From Micropterix aruncella (Eukaryota; Arthropoda; Insecta; Lepidoptera; Micropterigidae), in NCBI GenBank assembly GCA_944548615.1, contig OX155980.1, positions 55,549,903 through 55,613,902 on the forward strand: 64,000 nt of DNA, read 5' to 3'. Each line of letters begins with the position of its first letter. The stretch's first letter is position 1. The notes beneath the pieces were generated by a model. That model was given only the letters and a program-made list of their open reading frames with translations, had not been told where the DNA came from and searched no databases. Below, piece by piece: positions 53,912 to 64,000 of the stretch. Position numbers and translations under genes: made by a program.

Positions 53912-56455
53912 GCTATGATTCCAAAAGCACGGGAGTATCCCCTAGTGGTTCCGCTACAAAATACGGAGATACACGAAGGACGCTGAAGATACATTGGATG
54001 CTAGCGAAATTTTGAATCCCTTACTTTCTTCTTTTAAACAAAACATGGCAAATTCATGTTTCAAAAATAAAGGCAAATCGCAACAGTAAATTACTTGGGA
54101 TTGCTACATACTTCATAAAGTGTTTTTGGATATTTAAAAAAATATTCTTGATTGTTTTTTTAATATATCTGATTATACCTGATTACTTATTTTTTATTAT
54201 TATTGATTGCGTAGCAGATATTTAACTATGGTTTATTTCACTAGTAATATACTGTAATTTTAATTTGAAACTGAAAGCTCTCAGAGTTTATTTCAATATT
54301 GAAATAAACCGTAACTTTAAACGCTGGCGGATTGCATTAAAAAGCCTGATTACTATTCATACAGGCTGTAGTAAACACAATAATTACTAGCAATGGTCCA
54401 AACAATTATCCGTCGCGTTTCATATTTCTCATTAAAAGCGAACAGCCAAATAACAAACTGAGTGTTCATCTGTGCTATATAATCTGCGAAATTCAGCTAA
54501 AAGCTCCGCTCGCAGAATATGACGTACATAAAATAAATGCCCTTCATGAAAACTCTTTTATTGGATTAAAATTGGATCGAGAAAAATAAAATTTTATTCA
54601 TTTGGTCGGTCCCTAAGAAGCCGTTTTATTAAAGAAAATTAAAGGTCAAAATTTATTTATGAAAAATGTATTTCATTAACGCAATTTTAACCCCAGTTTT
54701 AGCAATTTTAACCCCTGTCTTGTAAAACTCAAGCGGACAGGAATCAATAATTTCTTTCAATGGGTGTTTCACTGCCGCGTGTTTCACTGGGTGTTTTACT
54801 CTCGAGTGATTTTTTTCACCTGTAAAAAGTTCCAAATTCCAAAACAAGTTCGAAATTCCAAGTTGAAAGTCTGTTAGAGCAAGTTCTCGCGAACGCGGCG
54901 AGTGACGAAGATTCTCCAGTTGAAACTCCTGCAACTTTATCAGGCTACATCATTGTTCGCAGTTATTTTCAGCGCACATTTATGTTAACGGTCGTGCCCG
55001 ACTGCAAAAAGATGTGAAATAGATTACATTGGCACAGAACCCCACGGGTCAAAATAAATAGAATTTTAAACTTTTCGATGGTTGCACACGCGAAAATATC
55101 CAAGCACTAACAGACTGCATACATGAAGACACCTGCCTGGTTTTGAGGGGTGATTTAACCCCTTGGAAAAAAAACTCGACCGTTCCGAATATGATCGTTA
55201 AATCAAAGCATTAGGAATAAGAATTCAGAGGTATTACCGTTTCCTACCGTATCAAATCGTTTTTACGAATTCACACGAAATACGACAGCGATTCGGAAGA
55301 TGACAAAATATGTGCAACACTGCCCGCTGCCAGAAATATTCATAACATCGTATTGTTTCTTCGCTAATGATTTTCAAACGGAAGCGTTTCTCGGGAAACA
55401 GGAGCCTACCTTATCGGTTGATAAAAGTAACCGCACATTTTGTTAAATCATCATGTCGTCATCTATGAATCACTCTGTTTTAAAAAGATAACACGCTCGG
55501 GAAGCCGTCATCAAATCGCCCCAGGTCTCGGAGACATTCAACAATGGTATGTCCGTTAATCAACGCGGTGGACTAAAGCATGGTGTACCAGGAAAAATAT
55601 TGTGGTAGATTTCCGTTTTTTCCCCGCCGCACGGTGGGACAGAATCCCGAATTCGTGGCCAATCCTCCAAAACAAAAACGTGATTTCGGGAAAGTTTTTT
55701 ATGCCAGCGCCCGCGACTGCCAGTTGAAAGTTACCCTCCGTATATGGTCCAAACTTCGCGCAACCTACCGTTCGCCAGAAAGTCTCTAAATTTTCAAAGT
55801 GAATGAATTTTTGTAATATTTACGTTGTAATACCGACTCCCACGGGTATGCAGAAGCTGTTTGTATGCGGATACAACTGGGGTAATTCCTGTTGGTAAAA
55901 GTGCGAAAGGCGTTTTGCGTTATTTTCGTTTCGTGACTACGTGTAAACGAGTCCGCGAGCAACAAACATACGATGAATGTAAATTTTACAAACCTATACC
56001 ATATATTAACTTCCATATGTCTTATAAGTGTACTAGTTTACGCATAATCAAGAATTGATAAATTACCTAAACTAGCAAACAAGCAAAACAGAACGCGAAT
56101 ATGGAAAATATCTATTTCAAATTTATCCTGTTGAAATTACGAACTATCTCATGACCGTATGAGATCGATATAATTCGGAAAACTTTAATTTTAATTCGAA
56201 GAAAATTTATATATAGTATTATGCATTACTTGGCCAAGATTCGATTTTAGTGATTTAACTGACTAAAATCTTACAAATTAAAAAAATATGAACTGCATAT
56301 AGCTGCCTATGATTGCTCTGTTGCTTTAATAGCTCCGCGCGTTACTTGGCTATTAGGAAGGACTTATTGAAGATGTAGGCGTTTATATATATTTTTTAAA
56401 TCTAATAACTTTTATTTGCTATGGTTTTATTGCAGATTTTGATACGAGACACGTA
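53912..56455. other. Unassigned intron sequence
   Basis: Open frames near 54653-54934, 55580-55789 and 55786-56058 have no recognisable motif. A GGGTGTTTCACTG-type direct repeat lies at 54762-54798. Confidence 0.5.
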
Positions 56456-56459
56456 TATT

Positions 56460-56892
56460 GGGAAAAATATTGCATTGATTTTTACACTACCATTTTGTTA
56501 TTACGGATTTGTTACAGAATAACGATGTTTCAATCGTAATTTTGTTAAATTACAAGGATTTTTGTTGAAACTCAATTACTCGATTATATGTATCAACATT
56601 TTCCTTACGGTTAATATGGAAGTATCAGTATACTGTAGTTTCAACATGATTCGCGTGTCCGACTATAACCGTACATATACTACTACATGCTGCCATATTA
56701 GAAGCGAAATCCCAGGGTCGCGACGAAATGAAATAACATTAAGTTTTAACATTACGATACGGTAACTATTGTCATGCCAACACCGTTACGCGTCATGTTA
56801 ATTCATACGTATGGACCACAGTCTGACTTATATACGTAATCCTTGTTGAAACATGCGTATTTATATGTGTATTACATCGTTATATTTTTCTC
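56460..56892. mobile_element. MITE family B2, uninterrupted copy (433 bp)
   Basis: Ends GGGAAAAATATTGCATTG and, as complement, GAGAAAAATATAACGATG. It matches 40213-41273 on both sides of the insertion there (CGATGTTT | TCGTAA), so it defines the empty form of that element. Confidence 0.78.
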
Positions 56893-57479
56893 AGTGTAGA
56901 ATACACCATATAGTAAGTCTTCACACTGTGAAAGAGAGTTTAAAAAGGCAAATGTGATCAAGAAAAATATATTTATTTATTTATTCATTTAATGCTTGTG
57001 CGCAAAATGTTGTTACAATGTCACAGAAGTAAAGAAATAGGACATTGAAGAATAACAGCTTAGATCGACATAGCTTAAGTAACAAACGACGCTGTGCACA
57101 TCTAACAGGGTTTCTTAGGCCTGCATCCAGATGGACAATTGTGGTGTTAAAACATGAAGTAATAGTATTATAATAAAATTATTTGTTAAACAAGAAAAAA
57201 TAGAAAAAGATGGAAAATAGTTACCGTTGTATATTGATATGTATCAAAATATTTTTATAGAGAAAAATAATAAATATTGACCACACATTATATTATACAA
57301 TATAGAAATTTAATTAATTCATAGAATAAATAAAGTACATGTACATAGATATAAATTTTTTTTTTCTCATACTATAAATTGTAGAAGTTAATTTTCCATA
57401 CACAGGTATCCCATTTCTATCAGCCATCTGTTAATTTTAATTTAAACCTATCAATATCAAAATGTAATGTTAAATATTT

Positions 57480-58025
57480 TTGGCACCATAAAATACACTT
57501 GCCTTTGCGCAAAGGGAGTCCTTAAGCGAATCAGATGGATTGGGCCGTTCTTGTTGCAAAAAATGAATGAACGATGATTTCAAAAAGCTCATGGTCACCT
57601 CAGAGCCATGCATTTCCAGCATTATAAAGCAGCGACAATATTTTGCTCCATACCCCGGCTAACCTAAAGTGCATAACATGCAGACCATAGTTTTGACCTA
57701 AAAGCGTTTAAATAAACCTGCCGGTTCAATTTCTTGGCTAAGCGTTCTCCAAGAAAATGTACACTGTCCCATATATCGGTTGCATGGTCAATATTTATTG
57801 TATTTACCCTGTTATGATTAAAGTTGAAGACTGCCGTTTTCGTCATATTTAGAGTCATTTTATCGGCGCTTAACCAGTCTTCAAGTTCACTCAGACCATT
57901 CTTTAATTGAATATTTAGCAACTGAGGCTATTCCACTAGCATCGTTATCGAATTACCAGCAGAGGTAATATTGTAGGATACGTCATTTGTATATAATAAG
58001 AATAGTAGAGGGCCTAAATAGATCC
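57480..58025 (-). pseudogene. Jockey/CR1-like LINE RT fragment
   Basis: Minus strand from 58025: QGIYLGPLLFLLYTNDVSYN (the QGxxLGPLLFLLYxND motif), then SAGNSITMLVE, a frame disruption where the YADDT box should be, then LLNIQLKNGLSELEDWLSAD and KMTLNMTKTAVFNFNHNR (thumb). The catalytic aspartates are missing. It is related in type to the ORF at 62222-64000 but too diverged and short to join to it. An AAATAAATAAATAT-type run at 56966-56982 may be another LINE tail. Confidence 0.72.
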
Positions 58026-58030
58026 CTTGA

Positions 58031-58075
58031 GATCCGATATTTGAATCCGGATCCTTACAATGTGAGATCAGGCGA
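58031..58075 (-). mobile_element. Diverged tRNA-SINE fragment
   Basis: The complement reads TAGGTCGCCTGATCTCACAT, then TGTAAGGATCCGGATTCAAA, a mutated version of the box A-B interval of the SINE at 29263-29319 (GGTCACCTGATGTTACAATG, then GGTTCGATTCC). Box A and the body are lost. Confidence 0.55.
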
Positions 58076-58458
58076 CCTAATGCCATTAATGTCAGTAAAA
58101 AACAGCGTTATGGCTAAAATTATTCGTTTCTACCAGTTGTCATATCATGTCATACGGCAATTATTTTATACGCAATAATCTTCATGCTTCATAGCATTTG
58201 TTTGCTAAATTACGTTATAATATAGGTCCAAGACATATCCATTACACATGACGTGTACGTCTAGAATGTACGAAAAATTTCACGAAATGTCTTTTTGAAA
58301 CTTCTTGAAATCTACAGCAATAGAATATATACATATAATAATTTCGAGCAATAACATAATAATGTATTATTGCTGGGAACAAAATAATACAGAATAATGA
58401 TGATTTCACTTTCTTCGACGACGAATCGACATTTTTGACACTACGGTCCTTCAAAAAT

Positions 58459-59066
58459 ATTTTTAAGCTATTGCATAGCTTTTATCGCGGGCCTAGAGGC
58501 CAGCGCGGCGACCGAATCAAGAAATTTCTTAACGAAAATTAATGATTTTAAACTGATAATTACGTCTAAACGAGTAATGCTTACGATTCGAAAAAAATAT
58601 ATGTTAAACAGGAACATTTTCCTAATATTCCTAGCTTTGAATATTTTAGATTTTGTTTATATTACGTAGTTTAATTAATTTGTGAAATTAGGTCTAACCG
58701 AACACAAAAACGACTACTACGCAAATACTATCTGGCGTATTATTATGAAACCTGCACCATTTTAAAGATAATTTAATTATCTATCTTTTTATCTACGATT
58801 TTTTTCGAATAATCCGTTTTTTTTGCTTTATCGCATAAAAAATTCGTGCGCGGCGCTCTATCGGAAGACGTTTAAATTATTCCGAATCATTTGCTACCGC
58901 AGCCGCAAATGATTCAGAATAAATCATTTCAACGTTTTGCGATAGAGCGCAGTTATCTGATATCAGAAAAAATTAAATAAATAAAGTAAATAAATAATTA
59001 TAATTGCATACGTTGTTAAAAATGCTATGCAATAGCTTTACCGCGGCAGTCCCCGAGTGCCACACG
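58459..59066 (-). mobile_element. Foldback-type repeat, copy 2 (inverted relative to copy 1)
   Basis: The complement is highly similar along its full length to 49542-50146, including the start ACGTGTGGCACTCGGGGACT, the central palindrome (58853-58951) and the end AAAGCTATGCAATAGCTTAA. With copy 1 it forms a long inverted pair around Abl exon 3. Confidence 0.85.
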
Positions 59067-59069
59067 TAT

Positions 59070-59440
59070 TTTTTTTTTCCTATTTATATTTATTTCTCGC
59101 ATGACGAATTTTATGACGCCTTTTGACTTCAATTAATTATTATTAATGGCACTGGGCAACATTTAAAAAAACTTGTTTAAACTTTTAAAAAAATGATCTT
59201 TATGGTAGAAATACGGAAGAAAACCAAAAAAATGTAGCGCGTCAAGTTTTAGAAATACAAATAAGGTTTATTTAATGCTACCAAATAATTTATCTATTTT
59301 GTTTTTGTGTTGAAATGTACTAAACCTCTTTACTTTGGTTTAAACTTGTATCGCATTGGCAATAAGATTCACGATCGTATGATAATGGATGCTAATTATA
59401 AAAGAAAAGAAAAGCCGCGGCTTACGTAATGAATATATTG
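59070..59440. other. Unassigned AT-rich sequence
   Basis: Nothing supported beyond low-complexity A/T runs. Confidence 0.5.
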
Positions 59441-59447
59441 AGCCGTG

Positions 59448-59590
59448 CTCATTATCGGACGTAAGTCGCGGACGTGACCTTGAGGCTTCGGACGTCCGAT
59501 AGAGATCCGCAAGACGTGTCCCAAACGACTGTGCATACTATCAAACGCGTCCGTAAGCCGCGGCTTACGGGCGCGTCCGATAAAATGTTC
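59448..59590. repeat. GC-rich inverted-repeat element with a 20-bp perfect palindrome
   Basis: Left TTATCGGACGTAAGTCGCGG and right (complement) TTATCGGACGCGCCCGTAAG are partly inverted. Within the right arm CCGTAAGCCGCGGCTTACGG (59551-59570) is a perfect palindrome. A related GCCGCGGCTTACG occurs at 59413. MITE-like. Confidence 0.65.
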
Positions 59591-60458
59591 CCCCTTTTAG
59601 GCATTATTGACTATTATTGATTATTATTGAATAGCATCCAGGAAGATAACCTAAAATTGCACAATTAAAGCTTTGTACTGTAAATCAGAAGCAAGGTACA
59701 ACAACCATTTTCAGGGCGATGGAATGCTAGCACATTGGATGATTAAAGGTAGTTCAGAGGAAAATAACTAAGACCTTCAAGAGAGAAAATATATAAAACA
59801 CAGTACAAATTTACGTTTTTGCATGGTTTAGTGTTTAAATCTTAGATTGATTAAATTTTAGTTACCGGCATCCTTGAAGAGAGTGAATCAGTACGTTGAA
59901 GTAAAAAACTTTTAATGAAAATTTTTGGAAAAATAAAAAAAAAAAGTTTCATTTTCAAATTAGTAATTATTACTACGATATTTTTTGAGGTGGAAAGGGG
60001 TTTTCCCACATATCAATAAAAAAAACGGGAATAATTTTTCAAATTGGTTAATGAGATTAAGCGTCAGAAATGTTTAAACCTTTTAACATTTGTATGATAA
60101 TACAAAACGGGTAGTCGGATTTTAAACATTCTTTCTATAAAGTTCAGTTTTAGTTTTTCCTATTAAGTTGGAGAGCTAATAATTTGCTGAGCGCACGGCT
60201 GAAAATGCCATTTCACGGTCATCCATTTGTATGGTAGCTCCCCGATCAGTTGTCAATAGGGAACTCTAAATTAAATTTTCACTTTGGGTAACAAAATAGT
60301 CTTTGACGAAAATATTTTTGAATTCGCTCTTAATACAAACGTCGAAAAAAGTGTTGTTTAGCGTGTAGAGGGTCGAGACGCGACGTGATTTTTGTGTTAC
60401 GGTGTCGCACCGCGTTGCGTTTTTTCGCTCGTTTCGTTATTGTGTTGCAACGCGATCT

Positions 60459-60690
60459 TTCGGTGCCGCGTTGCATCAAAATCTTTCGCGCGTTTCGGTG
60501 CCGCGTCGATTCGCGATCTTTGACGTGTTTCGGCGCTGCGTCGCTTCGCGATCTTTTGCGTATTTCGGCGCCGCATCGAGCCGGTTTCGGTGATGCGTCG
60601 ATACGCGGTCGTTAGCATGTTTCGGTGCTGCGTTGCGGCGCGTTTTCACGCACATTTCGTTACCGCATCAAGGTGCGATCTCGACCTTAT
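60459..60690 (+). repeat. 35-bp minisatellite, seven units plus degenerate upstream units
   Basis: Units beginning TTCGGYG start at 60459, 60494, 60529, 60564, 60586, 60621 and 60656, with the next TTCGG at 60691. All are 35 bp except a 22-bp unit at 60564. The consensus is close to TTCGGTGCCGCGTCGATTCG + CGATCTTTGACGTGT. Looser copies extend upstream to about 60390. Because 35 is not a multiple of three, each reading frame gives an unrelated Arg/Phe/Ala-rich string, so the apparent open frames on both strands are artefacts. Confidence 0.9.
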
Positions 60691-60709
60691 TTCGGTTTTT
60701 TCGATTATG

Positions 60710-61904
60710 TTATTATTTCGATTTTCGTGTACGATTATGTTGAGGGAATGTCCTGGAAATCATATCAGTTGATCTGAGGACATTCGCAGTATTTGCAGAC
60801 TCATCGTGTGGTCTTTGTCATTATAAATATATAGATGTAAGAATTGTGTTTATATGGTTTTTTTTCTGTAAGGGCGGCAAAGGGGACTATTGCCGCAAGG
60901 CAGATAGATAAAAAAATCAGCAGATATTAGCCTTTGATTGCCTGATATATCATAAAATAAAGTGACTTGTTCGTTATTGGGCTCTTTAGGTAGAAGAACA
61001 AGTCTTTACCTGTAAGTGTACAGCGCTACACCCTACCCTATATTCTATTATGAGATTCCTGGTTAGTGTACATTAATTATGCGATAGGTAGTACCGACCA
61101 GCTTCACAGTGGGATTGGGGTTATTCGCTTCCATTGCACTTTAACCCTTACCTGACTAGTATGTATCGGAGTACTTTTTTGTCTATTTTTCGGCATATTG
61201 TTTATTTGCTTTTTTATTTTATTTATCATGAGTTTTTAATCTTTATTATTAAGACATATCCAGTTATATTTGCGATGTTGGATGAATAAAAGACTATAAT
61301 ATTACAGAATAAAATACTCTACCTTTTTATCTTTTAATACATTTTTGGGACACCTTATTAAATTCGAATCTTGAAACAAATCCATATGAAGGGCTACTGG
61401 GAAAATGATCAATGTCATTTTTTTTTAAATCAGGTACTTTTTTCCTGAGGTATAAATTAAGGAAAAATTTTTTTTAGAAACTCAACTATATTTGTTTTAC
61501 AGACAAACAAACTTTAGCTAAAAAGTGATATTTTATGATAGTAAATTAAAAAAATGTAAAATCCAAAAAAAAATGAAATTGACATTGATTGTTTTTCTCT
61601 GTAACCCTTCATATGTTTTTGTGATATTTGTATTTATAAATACATACCTCTAAATATTTCCGTAAGTTTATATAGGTAATGTATGAGGTATTTACTCATG
61701 TAATTGCCCAATTTAAACTTGGATAACTTTGGTTTGAGTTGGAATTACGAATTCCAATAACTTTGGTTTCAGAGCCCTGTTAGTCTATTTTCAAAATCAG
61801 TTATCCATTTGTTTTTCTGTCGTTTTTTATTGCTGGGACATATTTGCTTATGCAGTCATGGAAAAGCAGAAAATTTGCGTTATTTTAGGTTATCCATATT
61901 AATT
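60710..61904. other. Unassigned AT-rich sequence
   Basis: The segment 61417-61500 weakly resembles 31010-31110 (TCCTGAGGTATAAATTAAG-type), perhaps another old repeat. No gene seen. Confidence 0.45.
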
Positions 61905-61995
61905 TAGGTTATCCATATTCCGAAAAAAATCAAAGTCAGTTGGAGCAAGGTCTGACAAGTGCGGTGGGTGTTGAATAGTCTCCAGTGGCAACTTT
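61905..61995 (-). pseudogene. Mariner transposase scrap
   Basis: Minus strand reads KLPLETIQHPPHLSDLAPTD then FDFFR, the HPPYSPDLAPxDFxLF motif around the last catalytic Asp of mariner transposases. Only about 90 bp survives. Confidence 0.6.
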
Positions 61996-62221
61996 AACTA
62001 TGAGAATGTTTGAATATGTGGTTGTGTGTTGTTGTGACCATGTCAACATCGATGTGCCTGCCATTTACACAAATGTACAACTATTCAGTAGCACCTGTGA
62101 CTAAAGTATAAAAGCCTGAATGCAAGGACCGTCATTTTAAGGGGGCAGTTAAGGGGTGGTTCTTCATACAAAGCGTTTATGTAAATTACTCTGGAATAAA
62201 AAACACAGTGTCATGAAACAT

Positions 62222-64000
62222 AGCATAGCGTTGCTTCACAGTATCTTACAGGGCTGATTGAATATATTTTCGAGAAGATGTTTAATCTCCACGGTATCTT
62301 TGAGCATACCATTGCACGCAGACATACATTCTTAGTTATGTTACAGGATCTCAGCCTAAACTTCGACATTCTAGTCCTAACAGAAGCTTGGATTGGAAAA
62401 TATTTTGTTCCGATAGAGATCCCAGGGTACACTACGTTTCATACTAGGGTGAATAAACTTCAAAATGACGGAGTAATTATTTATGCCAGTGAAAAATATA
62501 CAGATATTTCAGTTAATGAGGAGATGTTACCTGGTGCTAATTGCTTATGTATTGAATTAGACAAATTTATTGGTATAATAGCAATATACAGAAGCCCGTC
62601 TATTTACAATATAACAAATTTTCTGAAGAACCTTAATGATTTGTTGGCAAAGAATTCTAAAAAAAATAACCTAATTTTAACTGGGGATCTTAACATACCA
62701 ATAAGTGGAAAGGTACATCCACAGGCGCCTGATTATCTTGAGCTTCTTACGCTTCATGGCTTGAAATGTTTAGTGGACTCCCCGACGCGAGAAACTGAAA
62801 GCTCCAGCAACTGTATAGACCACATCATGTGTCGAACACCTAGTCCAACAACCACAGTAGTTTACAAAACATCAATTACTGATCACCATGTCCTTTTATT
62901 CAAAATGTTTCATAATTGTAGGAATAAAAAGAACAGACCTTTCTTAAAACAAACATTTGATTACGACAAAATATGTAGAGACATCGCAGATGCTGATTGG
63001 ACAGCAGTCTACGAGAAATTTGACGTGAATAATGCAACTGATAATTTTGTTAGTAAGCTTCAAAATATTGTTCAGTCGAATAGCTCAATAAAAACTGTTG
63101 GGCTAAAACATAAAGAGAAAAAATACAAGCCATGGATTACAAAAGGTCTCCTCTTCTGCATACATAGACGAGACAAACTTCATCTAGCAAGTCGACACAA
63201 CCCTGATAATCTAGATTTGAGAGAAAAGTCAAAAGAATATAGAAATATATGCAATACAATAATCCGTCAAACTAAAATCAGGTATTATAAAAATAAATTA
63301 AGTAAAGCAAATGGAGATGTTAAGGAGGTTTGGAAAATTATAAACGAGGTCTCAAATAGAACGAGAGGTAGCAGCTCAGTCGATAAGCTAAATATTGGAA
63401 GCGGAACGGTCACAAGAGATTCTTCTCCTCAAAGGCTTGTTGATCATGTTAATAAATATTTCGCTAATGTCGGCAAAAAAATGGCAAAACAAATACAGAA
63501 CAGAACTTTAAATTCAGGAAGCACCCCTCCAACTGTCAATTTTCCAGTATCCCTTTTCTTGACACCAACAACGCCACAGGAAATTTCCCAAATTATATAT
63601 TCACTGAAAGATAGCTCGTCTGCGGGTATTGACGATCTGAATTCACGCATTTTTAAGTCATCAAAAATGGAGCTAAGTAACCCGATAACTCACATAGTTA
63701 ACTGCAGTTTTAAAACGGGTATATTTCCTAGTGCATTGAAATGCGCTAAAGTCATCCCAATATTTAAAAACGGTGACAGACTTGACATTAATAATTATAG
63801 GCCTATCTCCCTACTTAGTACGTTATCTAAAATTATAGAAAAGGTCGTTAAAAAAAGACTCGTCAAGTATCTGACGAATAACAATATTCTTTCAGAAAAT
63901 CAGTTTGGATTTAGAGAGGGAATGGGCACTACGGATGCAATAGTGAATGTTACTTCCTTAATTAATGGTTACGTTGATAAGGGTAGAAAGTGTATGGCGG
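62222..64000 (+). CDS. Jockey-superfamily (CR1/Daphne-like) LINE ORF2, open to window end
   Basis: An uninterrupted frame follows the TAG at about 62219 and runs off the window (about 590 codons). A possible start is Met at 62338. The APE endonuclease has NFDILVLTEAWIGK (catalytic Glu), NLILTGDLNIPIS (Asp/Asn), SSNCIDHIM and SITDHHVLLF (the catalytic DH). After a linker (KKYKPWITKGLLFCIHRRDK) comes the RT N-terminus: SLKDSSSAGIDDLNSRIFK, FPSALKCAKVIPIFKNGDRL, INNYRPISLLSTLSKIIEKV and NNNILSENQFGFREGMGTTD. The palm and YADD box lie beyond 64000. It is notable for having no stops, unlike the other LINE copies here. The extreme N-terminus of APE is not well matched and may be slightly 5'-truncated. 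The exact clade is an inference. Confidence 0.85.

Larger units (their letters stand above)
51010..64000 (+). other. Abl intron 3, at least 13 kb, continues past the window
   Basis: No sequence encoding the rest of SH3, the SH2 domain or the kinase was found downstream of 51010, so the intron extends beyond the window. It is occupied by the repeats listed separately. Confidence 0.8.

Noticed and set aside
60385..60618. Arg/Phe-rich open frames on both strands
   Set aside because: They are produced by the 35-bp minisatellite; different frames of the same unit give unrelated strings and no domain is present.
1..64000. CRISPR arrays, rRNA genes, bacterial operons
   Set aside because: No regularly spaced short repeats with unique spacers, no rRNA blocks, and gene structure is clearly eukaryotic.

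Overview
This is eukaryotic DNA from an arthropod, almost certainly an insect. It is AT-rich, has GT/AG introns, and is packed with insect-type transposable elements. A lepidopteran source is plausible: there is a tRNA-derived SINE next to a GGGTTCCGT/ACGGAAC hairpin, a TATACTAATATTATAAAG repeat, cecropia-type mariner and an R1-clade LINE. I cannot prove the order from this window.

The host content is one gene on the + strand: the 5' part of the Abelson tyrosine kinase gene (Abl). Exon 1 (2267-2393) encodes the N-terminus beginning MGAQQGKE. Exon 2 (31954-32089) begins with the conserved EALLQSRPLPHIP block. Exon 3 (50897-51009) carries [10 protein letters not shown] and the start of the SH3 domain ([12 protein letters not shown]). 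Reading phase and splice sites agree across both junctions. The introns are about 29.6 kb, 18.8 kb and more than 13.0 kb, so the window is mostly Abl intron. The rest of SH3, SH2 and the kinase lie beyond position 64000.

Intron 1 holds a cecropia-type mariner (2817-4057) and two large copies plus two fragments of a LINE with a restriction-like endonuclease (R2/NeSL/Utopia group; 4254-12350). It also holds a broken clip-domain serine protease copy (7637-8280), a tandem array of about 715-bp GC-richer units (12790-16440) and an RNase H-bearing LINE remnant (17930-20600). A three-level nest follows: a hAT element (26650-29133) contains a mariner (27394-28931), which contains a TTAA-flanked MITE (28256-28475). 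A tRNA-SINE abuts this nest.

Intron 2 holds a 2.46-kb element with inverted repeats of about 310 bp and 3-bp target duplications (32933-35388). Its 1.07-kb internally deleted relative (46797-47864) is inserted precisely inside a DIRS-like reverse transcriptase. There are also a 5'-truncated RNase H LINE (37074-38850), another MITE nest (39992-41389), a 3'-truncated R1-clade LINE on the minus strand (41617-44900) and a foldback repeat (49542-50146).

Intron 3 holds dispersed repeats, a degraded hAT (52345-53070), an internally deleted mariner-like element (53370-53908), LINE fragments and an inverted second copy of the foldback repeat (58459-59066). It also has a 35-bp minisatellite (60459-60690) and a long open LINE ORF2 running off the window end (62222-64000).

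The most unusual items are two. One is the long-inverted-repeat element with 3-bp duplications and cysteine-rich coding remnants, which I cannot place in a named superfamily. The other is the 715-bp repeat family, which exists both as a tandem array and as a solo 513-bp insertion flanked by a 15-bp duplication without any A-rich tail.
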